Shown piece by piece: positions 1-8,699 of a stretch of DNA of 64,000 nt. How positions within the stretch are numbered: position 1 is the first letter of the stretch; each line of letters starts with the position of its first letter. The notes beneath the pieces were generated by a model, which worked only from the letters and a program-made list of their open reading frames with translations, was not told where the DNA came from and did no database searches. Source of the DNA: Caulobacter sp. CCUG 60055 (GTDB taxonomy: Bacteria > Pseudomonadota > Alphaproteobacteria > Caulobacterales > Caulobacteraceae). The translations under genes were made by a program, and so were the position numbers. The stretch covers positions 35,279 to 99,278 of the forward strand of contig NZ_PUIC01000012.1 in assembly GCF_022750545.1 (NCBI RefSeq). The letters are read 5' to 3'.

Positions 1-15
1 CGACGGGACCGGCCG

Positions 16-645
16 CTAGGAGGCCTCGCCGCTCCCCGTCGCGAAACCGGTCAGCGCCTGCATGTAGAGCTCGCTGGCGGCGTAGCGCTCGGCCCTCGGC
101 ACCTGCTCGTCGAGCGCGTAGTAGCCGACCTGGTGGTAGTAGGTGATGCGGGCCCGGACGTCGGCCTCCTCGGGCCGCCAGCCGGCGTCGCGGAACAGGG
201 CGGCCAGGACCGCCAGCCGCTCGGCGTCGACCGCCTTGACCACCGCCGCGACCTCGGGCTCGGTCCGCGCCCAGGCGCGCACGGCCATGTCGTAGGCGGG
301 CGAGAAGTCGACCTCGTCGATCAGCACCCGCATGAACGCGCGGAACCGCTCGATCGGCGGGCCTTCGCCGGCCAGGGGCGCGACCATGGCCAGGCCGTTG
401 CGCTCGCGCCAATCCTCGACCAGGGCGTCGAGCAGCGCCTTGTGATCCTCGAACCGCCAGTAGAACCCGCCGCGCGTGACGCCTAAAGCCTTGGCGAGGC
501 GGTCGATCTTCACGGCCTGGATTCCCTCCGCGACCAGCAGGCGGCGCGCGGCCGCCACCCACTCGCCGCGTTCGAGACCGCCGCCCTCGGCGCGCTCGGC
601 GAAGCGGCGGCGGCGTTCCGAGCTGGAGTTGGAGGTTTCGGTCAT
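16..645 (-). CDS. TetR/AcrR family transcriptional regulator
   Basis: DNA-binding repressor of 209 residues. An N-terminal helix-turn-helix lies at about residues 28-72, with the typical recognition end GVTRGGFYWRFEDHKALLDA, followed by an all-helical ligand/dimerisation domain. I place the start at the ATG encoding MTETSNS; reading further upstream would run through the divergent soxB promoter. It diverges from the sarcosine oxidase operon, and a perfect palindrome lies in the shared intergenic region, so it probably represses sox and possibly itself. The inducer is unknown; sarcosine or a related methylated amine is an inference from position only. Confidence 0.88.
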   Translation of the reverse strand: MTETSNSSSERRRRFAERAEGGGLERGEWVAAARRLLVAEGIQAVKIDRLAKALGVTRGGFYWRFEDHKALLDALVEDWRERNGLAMVAPLAGEGPPIERFRAFMRVLIDEVDFSPAYDMAVRAWARTEPEVAAVVKAVDAERLAVLAALFRDAGWRPEEADVRARITYYHQVGYYALDEQVPRAERYAASELYMQALTGFATGSGEAS

Positions 646-730
646 GGCGGTCCCTGACGTGACGGCCGCGCCGCGGCCGCTGCGCGTTAACTCGATGTGA
701 TACGCGGCCGGCCACGCCGAAGAAAGCCGC

Positions 731-761
731 TTGACGAGGATCGGAGCCAGCACGATACAGT
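731..761 (+). promoter_or_regulatory. Putative sox operon promoter
   Basis: TTGACG at 731-736 matches a sigma-70 -35 element. The matching -10 is weak: GATACA or TACAGT at about 754-761, with 17-19 bp spacing. It lies 30-60 bp before soxB, and the -10 region coincides with the palindromic operator, which fits a repressor-controlled promoter. Confidence 0.4.
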
Positions 762-768
762 ACTGTAT
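755..768. promoter_or_regulatory. Perfect palindrome, candidate TetR operator of the sox operon
   Basis: ATACAGTACTGTAT is a perfect 14-bp palindrome between the divergent TetR gene and soxB. It overlaps the presumed -10 region of the sox promoter. The half-sites ATACA/TGTAT with a 4-bp centre recur at 10935-10948. The sequence is seen; that TetR binds it is inferred. Confidence 0.6.
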
Positions 769-791
769 TCCTCCGTTCCAGCGAGTTCCCG

Positions 792-2045
792 ATGACCCAA
801 TATTCCGCCGGACGGCTGTTCATCGAGGGGCTGCGCGGGCAGACCGGATGGCGTCCGGCGTGGCGTTCGCCCGAACCGAAGAAGCGTTACGACGCGGTGA
901 TCGTCGGCGGCGGCGGGCACGGGCTGGCCACGGCCTACTACCTGGCCAAGAACCACGGCCTCACCGAGGTGGCGGTGCTGGAGCGCGGCTGGCTGGGCGG
1001 CGGCAACACCGGCCGCAACACCACGGTGATCCGCTCGAACTACTACTATCCGCAGAGCGCGCGGCTCTACGACTTCTCGCTCAAGCTCTACGAGGGCCTG
1101 TCGCGGGAGCTGAACTACAACATCATGTTCAGCCAGCGCGGCATGATCACCGTCGCCCACAGCCGGCACGATCTGGAGATCGCCGAACGCTGGGCCGGCG
1201 CCGTGCGGCTGAACGGCGTCGACGCCGAGATGATCTCGCCGCAGGAGATCAAGCGGCGCGTCCCCCTGCTCGACATCTCGGCCGGCGCCCGATTCCCGGT
1301 CTGGGGCGGGTTCGTGCAGCCCAGGGCCGGCACGGCGCGGCACGACGCCGTCGCCTGGGGCTACGCGCGGGCGGCGAGCGGCCTCGGCGTCGACATCATC
1401 CAGAACTGCGAGGTCGTCGGCTTCCTCAAGAACGAACGCGGCCGGGTGACGGGCGTCCGCACCAGCCGCGGCGACATCGCCGCCAACCGCGTGGGGCTGG
1501 CCGCCGCCGGCCATTCGACGGTGCTGGCCGACCTCGCCGGCTTCAGCCTGCCGATCACCAGCTACGCCCTGCAGGCCTTCGTCTCCGAACCGCTGAAGCC
1601 CGTGCTCGACACGGTGATGCTGTCGCTGGCCACAGGGGTCTATCTGAGCCAGTCCAACAAGGGCGGCCTGGTCGTCGGCGGCCCGCTGGACCCCTACGCC
1701 TCGTACGGGCAGCGCGGGAACCTTCCGGTCTGGGCCCACACCCTCGGCGCCGTGGCCGAACAGATGCCGGCGCTCGGCCGGGTCCGCCTGCTGCGCCAAT
1801 GGGCCGGAATCGTCGACGTCGCCCCGGATTCCAGCCCCATCCTCGGCGAGACCCCGACGCCGGGCGTGCTGGTCAACTGCGGCTGGGGAACCGGCGGCTT
1901 CAAGGCCATACCGGCCGGCGGAACCCTGTTCGCCCATCACCTGGCGACGGGGCGCCCCCACCCTCTCGCCGAACCCTTCTCGCTGGAGCGGTTCGCCGCC
2001 GGCGCCCTGATCGACGAGGCCGCGGCCTCGGGCATCGCTCACTAA
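792..2045 (+). CDS. soxB: Sarcosine oxidase subunit beta (heterotetrameric)
   Basis: FAD/FMN-containing catalytic subunit that oxidises sarcosine to glycine, with methylene-THF and H2O2 as co-products of the tetramer. It has 417 residues, the family's usual size. A Rossmann dinucleotide motif VIVGGGGHGLATAYYLA lies at about residues 36-53. His184 in ARHDAVAW is probably the residue carrying covalent FMN, judging from its position in characterised enzymes. The C-terminal GWGTGGFKAIPAGG segment is typical of the subunit. It is the first gene of soxBDAG-purU, 13 bp before soxD. Cytoplasmic. Confidence 0.95.
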   Translation: MTQYSAGRLFIEGLRGQTGWRPAWRSPEPKKRYDAVIVGGGGHGLATAYYLAKNHGLTEVAVLERGWLGGGNTGRNTTVIRSNYYYPQSARLYDFSLKLYEGLSRELNYNIMFSQRGMITVAHSRHDLEIAERWAGAVRLNGVDAEMISPQEIKRRVPLLDISAGARFPVWGGFVQPRAGTARHDAVAWGYARAASGLGVDIIQNCEVVGFLKNERGRVTGVRTSRGDIAANRVGLAAAGHSTVLADLAGFSLPITSYALQAFVSEPLKPVLDTVMLSLATGVYLSQSNKGGLVVGGPLDPYASYGQRGNLPVWAHTLGAVAEQMPALGRVRLLRQWAGIVDVAPDSSPILGETPTPGVLVNCGWGTGGFKAIPAGGTLFAHHLATGRPHPLAEPFSLERFAAGALIDEAAASGIAH

Positions 2046-2057
2046 GGCCCGTCCTTC

Positions 2058-2351
2058 ATGCTGCTGATCCCCTGCCCCTGGTGCGGCCCCCGCGACGAGA
2101 CCGAGTTCCGCTGCGGCGGCCAGAGCCACATCCAGCGCCCCGAACCCTATGGCGCGGTCGGAGACCAGGCCTGGTCCGACTACCTGTTCACCCGCGCCAA
2201 TCCCAAGGGGGCCGGGCGCGAGCGCTGGGTGCACGCCTTCGGCTGCCGCCAATGGTTCAACCTCGTCCGCGACACCCGCACCCACGAGATCGCGGCGGTC
2301 TATCCGATGGGAGCGCCCCCCGCCGAGATCGCGGCGGAGACCGGCCGATGA
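2058..2351 (+). CDS. soxD: Sarcosine oxidase subunit delta
   Basis: Small zinc-binding structural subunit of tetrameric sarcosine oxidase, 97 residues. The four zinc ligands known from the solved enzyme are all present at the expected places: Cys6 and Cys9 in PCPWCG, His59 and Cys63 in HAFGCRQW. Its TGA overlaps the ATG of soxA (ATGA), so the two are translationally coupled. Its place between soxB and soxA is the standard order. Confidence 0.95.
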   Translation: MLLIPCPWCGPRDETEFRCGGQSHIQRPEPYGAVGDQAWSDYLFTRANPKGAGRERWVHAFGCRQWFNLVRDTRTHEIAAVYPMGAPPAEIAAETGR

Positions 2352-5269
2352 GCGGGAGCAGGCTCGCCGAGGGCGGCTCGGCCATCGACCGGAGCCGGCC
2401 GCTGCGCTTCACTTTCGACGGGCGCGCCCATACGGGCTTCGCCGGCGACACCCTGGCCTCGGCGCTGCTGGCCGCCGGCGTCTCCGTCGTCGGCCGGTCG
2501 TTCAAATACCACCGGCCGCGCGGCCTGCTCGCCGCCGGGGTCGAGGAGCCCAACGCCCTGGTCCGGCTGGAAGACGGACCGCGTACGGACGTCAACCTGC
2601 GCGCCACCGAGATCGAGCTGTACGACGGCCTGGCCGCCGCGCCCGTGAATTGCTGGCCCAGCGCCCGCTTCGACGTCGGCGCGATCAACGCCGCGATCAG
2701 CCGCTTCATCCCGGCCGGCTTCTACTACAAGACCTTCATGTGGCCGGACTGGCGCTGGTTCGAGCCGCCGATCCGGCGGGCGGCCGGCCTGGGGCGCATA
2801 TCGACCTCGCCCGATCCCGACCGCTATGACGAACGGCACGCCCATTGCGACCTTCTTGTGGTCGGCGGCGGGCCGGCGGGACTGGCCGCCGCGCTCGCCG
2901 CCAGCCGTCGCGGCGAGCGGGTGGTCCTGGCCGAGCAGGACCCGGCGCTGGGCGGCGCGGCGCTATGGCGCGCGGCGACGATCGACGGCCTGGAAGGCGC
3001 GGCCTGGGTCGCCCGGGCGCAGGCCGAGCTGGACGCCGCCCCCGAGACCACGGCCCTCGTCCGGGCCACGGCGATCGGCTGTTTCGACCACAACAGCGTC
3101 GCGGTCCTGGAGCGCCTCGTCGACCGGCGCGACCGGGATGCGCGCCGCCCGAGGCTGCGGCTGTGGCGCGTGCGCGCCCGTCGGATCGTGCTGGCGACCG
3201 GCGCCATCGAGCGGCCGCTGGTGTTTCCCGGCAACGACCGCCCGGGCGTGATGCTGGCCTCGGCCGTCCAACAGAATCTCGAGCGTTGGGCGGCGCTGGC
3301 CGGCGAGGCGGCGGTGATCTTCACCGACAACGACAGCGCCTACGCCGCCGCCCACGCCCTGGTCGGGGCCGGCGCCCAGGTGGTCGCCCTGCTCGACCGC
3401 CGCCCGGCCCCGCCCAAGCCGCTGGTCGAGGCCGCCGAAGCGCGCGGCGTCAGGGTCCTGCCGGGGACCGAGGTGACCGCGACGCACGGCGCCCCGGCGC
3501 TGTCGGCGGTGACGGCGCGGACGCGGGACGGCGCGACCTTCAAACTCCAGGCCGACCTGCTGGCGATGTCCGGCGGCTGGAACCCCGCCGTCCACCTGTT
3601 CTCCCAGACCGGCGGCGCGCTGGCCTGGGACGCCGCACAAGCCCTGTTCAAGCCCTCCGCCATGGTCCGGGGATACGATGTCGTCGGCGCGGCCGACGCC
3701 AGGTTCGACCTCGGCGGCGCGCTCGAACAGGGATGGCGGGCCGGCGGGGGCCACGGCGCCCCGCCGGCCGCATCCGGCGAGGCCCGTCCCTGGACCTTCT
3801 CCGCCATCGGCCGCGTGGCCGCCCCCGGCAAGGCGTTCCTCGATTTCCAGAACGACGTCACCGTCGACGACCTCGCCCTGGCCCGGCGCGAGTCCTTCGT
3901 CTCGGTCGAGCACCTGAAACGCTACACCACGCTGGGCATGGCCCCCGACCAGGGCAAGACCTCGAACGTCAACGCCCTGGCGCTGATGGCGGAGCTGACC
4001 GGGCGCGGCGTGGCCCAGACCGGGACCACGCGGTTTCGCCCGCCGTACACTCCGGCGGCCTTCGGCGCGTTCGGCGGCCGGATGCGCGGCGAGCTCTTCC
4101 GGCCGCGCCGCCGCCTGCCGGCCCACGACCGCCACATCGAGGCCGGGGCCGTGTTCGAGGAATACGGCGGCTGGCTGCGCCCGGCCTGCTACGCCCACGC
4201 CGGCGCGACCCCGTCCGAGGCCGTGCGGGAGGAAGCCCTGGCCGTGCGGCGCGGGGTCGGCCTGTTCGACGCCTCCCCGCTCGGTAAGATCGAGGTGGCG
4301 GGCCCCGACGCCGCCGAGTTCCTCGACCGCGTCTACGCCAACGCCATGTCGACGCTGAAGGTCGGCCGGGCGCGCTACGGGCTGATGCTCAACGAACTCG
4401 GCGTGGTCATCGACGACGGCGTCACGGCGCGGCTTGCCGAGGACCGCTTCCTGGTGGGCGCCACCGGCGCGGGGGCCGCCCGCATCGCCGCCTGGCTGGA
4501 GGAGTGGCTGCAATGCGAGTGGCCGCATCTCGACGTGCTGGTCGCCCCGGTCACCACCAGCCTGGCCGTCCTGACGCTCAGCGGCCCGAAGGCCCGCGCC
4601 GTGCTCGAGGCGGCCGGCGTCGACATCCCCGTCGACGCGGCGGCCTTCCCCCACATGGCGTTCCGCGACGGGCGGGTCGCGGGGACGCCGGCGCGCATCT
4701 TCCGCGTCAGCTTCACCGGCGAGGTCTCTTACGAGATCAACGTTGCGGCCGACCGCGCGGGCGAGCTCTGGGACCGCCTGCTCGCCGCCGGGCGGCCCCA
4801 CGGCGTTCGTCCGGTTGGGATCGACGCCTGGATGCTGCTGCGCACCGAGAAGGGCTATCTGCACGTCGGCGCGGACACCGACGGCGGCACCGCCCCCGGC
4901 GACGTGGGCTGGGGCCACGTGCTCAAGCGGACGCACGATTTCATCGGCCGCCGCTCGCTGACCCGGCCGGCCAACCTGCGCGAGGACCGATTGCAGTTCG
5001 TCGGGCTGGAGGTGGTGGGCTCAAGCGCGCCCCTGACCATCGGCGGCCACCTCAAGGGCGCGGGCGGCGACGAGCCGAGCGACGGCTATGTCACCTCGTC
5101 CGGCTTCAGCCCCGTTCTGGGCCGGGGGGTGGCGCTGGGCATGGTCCGCGGCGGACGCGACCGCCTGGGCGAGGAACTTATGGTGGCGTCCGGCCCTGAG
5201 CGGGGCGCGCGCGTCCGCGTCACCGCACCGGGCGCCTACGATCCGACGGGAGAGCGTCTGAATGGCTGA
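2348..5269 (+). CDS. soxA: Sarcosine oxidase subunit alpha
   Basis: Largest subunit, 973 residues, of the usual length. Order of domains: an N-terminal 2Fe-2S-ferredoxin-like fold (about 20-110, FTFDGRAHTGFAGDTLASAL); an FAD/NAD-binding region with VVGGGPAGLAAALAASRRG at about 170; and a C-terminal GcvT-type aminomethyltransferase/folate domain from about residue 600. The folate domain takes the methyl-derived C1 unit from sarcosine and makes 5,10-methylene-THF. The start is the ATG that overlaps the soxD stop codon; an open frame continues further upstream but lies inside soxB and soxD. It overlaps soxG by 8 bp. Confidence 0.95.
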   Translation: MSGSRLAEGGSAIDRSRPLRFTFDGRAHTGFAGDTLASALLAAGVSVVGRSFKYHRPRGLLAAGVEEPNALVRLEDGPRTDVNLRATEIELYDGLAAAPVNCWPSARFDVGAINAAISRFIPAGFYYKTFMWPDWRWFEPPIRRAAGLGRISTSPDPDRYDERHAHCDLLVVGGGPAGLAAALAASRRGERVVLAEQDPALGGAALWRAATIDGLEGAAWVARAQAELDAAPETTALVRATAIGCFDHNSVAVLERLVDRRDRDARRPRLRLWRVRARRIVLATGAIERPLVFPGNDRPGVMLASAVQQNLERWAALAGEAAVIFTDNDSAYAAAHALVGAGAQVVALLDRRPAPPKPLVEAAEARGVRVLPGTEVTATHGAPALSAVTARTRDGATFKLQADLLAMSGGWNPAVHLFSQTGGALAWDAAQALFKPSAMVRGYDVVGAADARFDLGGALEQGWRAGGGHGAPPAASGEARPWTFSAIGRVAAPGKAFLDFQNDVTVDDLALARRESFVSVEHLKRYTTLGMAPDQGKTSNVNALALMAELTGRGVAQTGTTRFRPPYTPAAFGAFGGRMRGELFRPRRRLPAHDRHIEAGAVFEEYGGWLRPACYAHAGATPSEAVREEALAVRRGVGLFDASPLGKIEVAGPDAAEFLDRVYANAMSTLKVGRARYGLMLNELGVVIDDGVTARLAEDRFLVGATGAGAARIAAWLEEWLQCEWPHLDVLVAPVTTSLAVLTLSGPKARAVLEAAGVDIPVDAAAFPHMAFRDGRVAGTPARIFRVSFTGEVSYEINVAADRAGELWDRLLAAGRPHGVRPVGIDAWMLLRTEKGYLHVGADTDGGTAPGDVGWGHVLKRTHDFIGRRSLTRPANLREDRLQFVGLEVVGSSAPLTIGGHLKGAGGDEPSDGYVTSSGFSPVLGRGVALGMVRGGRDRLGEELMVASGPERGARVRVTAPGAYDPTGERLNG

Positions 5270-5795
5270 CCCTAGCGCCGTGGCGCACGCCCCTGGACTG
5301 TCGATCGCCGAAAGCCCGGTCGCGGTCAGCCTGCTGCGCGTGCGCTCGCCCGATACGGGCCTGACGACCGCGCTCGGCGACGCCTTCGGCCTGGAATGGC
5401 CGACGCGGCCCAACACCGTCGGCGAGGGGCGCGTCCGCGCGGCCTGGCTCGCGCCCGGCGAGTGGGCGCTGTTCGACGCCGCCGAGGTCCTGGCGGCGCC
5501 CGTGACGGCGGCGCTCGGCGAGCGGCTGCATCACCTTTCCGACGTGTCGGCCGGCCGCCGGCTGTGGCGGGTCGAAGGCGAGCGGGCGCGCGAGCTGCTG
5601 GCCAAGGGCTGCGGCCTCGACATTCACCCGCGGAGCTTCCCGCCCGGCAGTTGCGCCCAGACCGTGCTGGCCCAGGTCGCGATCCTGCTGATCGCGCCCG
5701 GCGGCGACGGAGCCTTCTCGATCATCGCCGACGCCACCCTGGCCGCCCACCTGCGGCTCTGGTTCGCCGAGGCCGTACAGGAATTCATCGCATGA
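5262..5795 (+). CDS. soxG: Sarcosine oxidase subunit gamma
   Basis: Gamma subunit of heterotetrameric sarcosine oxidase, 177 residues. It has a GcvT/YgfZ-like fold and a structural role alongside the alpha subunit's folate domain. The segment RVRAAWLAPGEWALFDA and the later DVSAGRRLWRVEG are typical of the family, which is otherwise weakly conserved; placement after soxA makes the call firm. It overlaps soxA by 8 bp and purU by 4 bp (ATGA), so the five genes are one tightly coupled operon. Confidence 0.9.
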   Translation: MADPSAVAHAPGLSIAESPVAVSLLRVRSPDTGLTTALGDAFGLEWPTRPNTVGEGRVRAAWLAPGEWALFDAAEVLAAPVTAALGERLHHLSDVSAGRRLWRVEGERARELLAKGCGLDIHPRSFPPGSCAQTVLAQVAILLIAPGGDGAFSIIADATLAAHLRLWFAEAVQEFIA

Positions 5796-6679
5796 CCCTC
5801 GCCGCACCGCCCTCGCCCGCCGCGCCCTCCTACGTGCTGATCGTCCGCTGCCCCGACACCAGGGGCGTGGTCGCGGCGGTGTCCGGCTATCTGGCGGACC
5901 AGGGCTGCTCGATCACCGAATCCAGCCATTACAACGACGCCGCCACCGGGCGCTTCTTCATGCGCACCGTGTTCGTGCGCGAGGGCGCCGAGCCGCTGCT
6001 GGCGCTGGAGCCGTTCAAGGCCGGCTTCGCGGCGGTGGCGGACCGCTTCGACATCCAATGGTCGCTGCACGACCTGTCGGTCCGTCCGCGCGTGCTGATC
6101 GCGGTCTCCAAGTTCGGGCATTGCCTGTTCGACCTGCTGCATCGCTGGCGCTCGGGCTTGTTGCCGGTCGACATCATGGCCGTGGTGTCGAACCACGACG
6201 ACATGCGCTCGTTCGTCGAGTGGAGCGGCGTGCCCTATCATCACCTGCCCGTCGACAAGGCCGACAAGGCGGCCCAGGAGGCGCGCCTGCTCGAACTGGT
6301 CGAGCGGCTCGACATCGAACTGGTCGTCCTCGCCCGCTACATGCAGATCCTGTCGCCGGCCCTGTGCGAGGCGCTGTCGGGACGGTGCATCAACATCCAC
6401 CACTCCTTCCTGCCCAGCTTCAAGGGCGCGACGCCCTATCACCAGGCTCACGCCCGCGGGGTGAAGATCATCGGGGCCACCGCCCATTACGTGACCACCG
6501 ATCTCGACGAGGGCCCGATCATCGAACAGGGGGTCGAACGGGTGAGCCACGCCCACACGCCGGCCAACCTCGTCGGCATCGGCCGCGACATCGAATGCAC
6601 GGTGCTGGCCCGCGCCGTCTCCTGGCACATCGAGCATCGGCTGGCGGTCAACGGCCAGCGCACCATAGTGTTCAGCTGA
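5792..6679 (+). CDS. purU: Formyltetrahydrofolate deformylase
   Basis: Hydrolyses 10-formyl-THF to formate and THF. 295 residues: an N-terminal ACT domain (about 10-90, VLIVRCPDTRGVVAAVSGYL) and a formyltransferase-type catalytic domain with INIHHSFLPSF and the downstream DLDEGPIIEQ. In the sox operon it would regenerate free THF and dispose of the one-carbon unit made by sarcosine oxidase. The ATG overlaps the soxG stop. This pairing of sox genes with purU is common in proteobacteria. Confidence 0.93.
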   Translation: MTLAAPPSPAAPSYVLIVRCPDTRGVVAAVSGYLADQGCSITESSHYNDAATGRFFMRTVFVREGAEPLLALEPFKAGFAAVADRFDIQWSLHDLSVRPRVLIAVSKFGHCLFDLLHRWRSGLLPVDIMAVVSNHDDMRSFVEWSGVPYHHLPVDKADKAAQEARLLELVERLDIELVVLARYMQILSPALCEALSGRCINIHHSFLPSFKGATPYHQAHARGVKIIGATAHYVTTDLDEGPIIEQGVERVSHAHTPANLVGIGRDIECTVLARAVSWHIEHRLAVNGQRTIVFS

Positions 6680-6782
6680 GACAGCGCCCCGCGAAAGGCG
6701 CGCCGTAAGAGACAAAAATATTGCAAATTTGGAAAATCATGAAAAAAATTATCGGAACCTACGGGTGCGGGGGAGAAGCGCA

Positions 6783-7709
6783 ATGGATACAAAATGGATC
6801 GAGGACTTCCTGAGCCTCGCCGAGACCAAGAGCTTCACGCGGTCGTCGGAACTGCGCTTCACGACCCAGTCGGCGTTCAGCCGCCGCATCAAGGCCCTGG
6901 AGACCTGGGCCGGCGCCCAGCTGTTCGACCGCAGCCTCCAGCCCGTGGCCCTCACCGAGGCCGGCGAGGTGTTCCGCGACCACGCCGAGGATCTGATGCG
7001 CCGGCTGCGGACCACCCGCGAAACCGTGATGCGGCAGTCGTCCCTGCAACAGGGCACGGTGTCGATCACCGCGCCGCACAGCCTGGCCACCGAATTCTTC
7101 CCCCCCTGGCTCAAGCGGATCAGCGAGAAGATCGGGCCGGTGAACACCCGGCTGCTGCCGTGCAGCTTTCCCGAAGGCGTGGCCCTGATGACCGACCGCG
7201 GCTGCGAATTCATGCTGACCTATTGCAAGGACGACGCCTTGGTCGATCTCGGTCCAGGCGACTACGCCAGCTGCCTGATCGGCGCCGACGCCCTGGTCCC
7301 GCTGAGCGCTCCCGCCGAGGGCGGCGGCCCTCGCCACCGGGCGGACGCCCTTCGGCCCGCGCCGTTCCTGGGCTATGCGGCGACCTCGCGGTTCAGCGGC
7401 GCGGTCCAGGCGCTGCTCGACGCCCATGACGAGATCGAGGTGGAATCGCCGCCGACCTTCACCTCGCCCTACGCCAACATCCTGAGATCGATGGTGCTTC
7501 ACGGGTACGGCTTCGCGTGGCTGCTGGAGAACGAGACCCGGGCCGAAGTCCAGGCCGGCGAACTGGTCCGGGCTGGACCGGCCGACTGGGACATCCCGCT
7601 CGAAATCCGGCTGTTCCGCCCGCGCAAGCCGATCTCGCGGGTCGGCGAAGAGGTCTGGAACGCCGCCGTCGCCCTCAGTCTCGGCCAAGGGGACGAGCGG
7701 CGGGCCTGA
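6783..7709 (+). CDS. LysR family transcriptional regulator
   Basis: 308 residues. An N-terminal winged helix-turn-helix (about 1-62; SRRIKALETWAGAQLFDRS is the recognition/wing region) is followed by a periplasmic-binding-like effector domain. The chosen ATG has a good GGGAGAAG ribosome site 6-12 bp upstream. The upstream 100 bp are strikingly A/T-rich (around 6715-6755) and may hold its own promoter. It sits between sox-purU and a convergent D-amino-acid gene block, so its target could be either; the sequence does not decide. Confidence 0.88.
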   Translation: MDTKWIEDFLSLAETKSFTRSSELRFTTQSAFSRRIKALETWAGAQLFDRSLQPVALTEAGEVFRDHAEDLMRRLRTTRETVMRQSSLQQGTVSITAPHSLATEFFPPWLKRISEKIGPVNTRLLPCSFPEGVALMTDRGCEFMLTYCKDDALVDLGPGDYASCLIGADALVPLSAPAEGGGPRHRADALRPAPFLGYAATSRFSGAVQALLDAHDEIEVESPPTFTSPYANILRSMVLHGYGFAWLLENETRAEVQAGELVRAGPADWDIPLEIRLFRPRKPISRVGEEVWNAAVALSLGQGDERRA

Positions 7710-7736
7710 GCCCCTCCCCGGCTTTCGCCGAGGCTC
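7708..7736. terminator. Hairpin between convergent genes
   Basis: GAGCC, then CGGC-TTTC-GCCG, then GGCTC form a two-tier stem between the LysR stop and the stop of the M13 peptidase remnant. No U-run follows on either strand, so bidirectional termination is only a possibility. Confidence 0.3.
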
Positions 7737-8697
7737 ACCAGATCCGCACCCGTTCGCCCGGATCGAGGAACAGCGACCGCCCCGACTTGACGTCGAAGCT
7801 GTCGTACCAGGCGTCGACATTGGGCACGACGCCGTTCACCCGGAACTGTCGCGGGGAATGCGGGTCGCTGACGATCCGGCGGCGCAGCGAATCCTCGCGC
7901 TGCTTGCCCCGCCAGGCCTGGGCGTAGCCCAGGAAGAAACGCTGGTCGCCGGTCAGGCCGTCCACCACCGGCGCGGGCGCCCCCTTCAGCGAGACGTGGT
8001 AGGCGTCGAGCGCCAGCAGCACCCCGCCAAGGTCGGCGATGTTCTCGCCCAGGGTCAGTTGACCGTTCAGGCGCACGCCCGGCAGCGCCACGTAGGACGA
8101 ATACTGCTTGGACAGCCTGGCGGCGCGGGCCTCGAAAGCGGCCGCGTCCTCGGCGGTCCACCAGTCGGCCAGCCGCCCGTCGCCGTCGTACTTGCGCCCC
8201 TCGTCGTCGAAGCCGTGGGTGAGCTCGTGGCCGATGACCGCGCCGATCGCGCCGTAATTGACCGCCGGGTCGGCCTCCGGGTCGAACAGCGGCGGCTGCA
8301 GGATGCCGGCCGGGAACACCACCTCGTTGAGGATCGGGTCGCTATAGGCGTTGAAGGTCTGCGGCGTCAGGGTCCACTCGCCGCGGTCCACCGGCTTGTC
8401 GAGCAGCCCCACGGCGAACCGCCATTCGAACGCCGCCGCCCGCCTGACGTCGCCATAGAGGTCGTCTCGGCGGATGACCAGGGACCGATAATCGCGCGGG
8501 CGGTCCGGATAGCCGACATAGACCGCCGTCTTGGACAGCTTCTCCAGGGCCCGCGCCTTGGTGGTCGGCGACATCCAGTCCAGCCGCTCGATGCGGGCCT
8601 TGAACGCCGCCTTCAGATCGTCGGCCAGGGCCTGGATGCGCTGCTTGGCGACCGGCGGGAAATACCGGGCGGCGACCGCGCAGGTCGCCCAGGGGTT
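7735..8697 (-). pseudogene. 5'-truncated M13 (neprilysin/PepO-type) metallopeptidase
   Basis: About 321 codons of the C-terminal catalytic part of an M13 zinc peptidase; the family is normally about 650-700 residues. The zinc site HELTHGFDDEG and the third-ligand motif GENIADLGG are intact, as are the late SDPHSP and RVNG segments. The match begins almost exactly where the upstream dauA-like gene stops. No signal peptide or N-terminal half exists in any frame there, because the preceding DNA is the dauA-like gene. A deletion has probably joined the two. Translation from an internal ATG at DWMSPTTKARA is conceivable but unsupported. Confidence 0.8.
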
Positions 8698-8699
8698 CC

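Noticed and set aside
731..2347. Extension of the soxA frame upstream through soxB and soxD
   Set aside because: Arg-rich shadow translation; the true soxA start is the ATG overlapping the soxD stop.
6684..6701. GCGCC-N8-GGCGC hairpin after purU as a terminator
   Set aside because: Only 5 bp of stem, long loop and no U-run; common by chance in this GC content.
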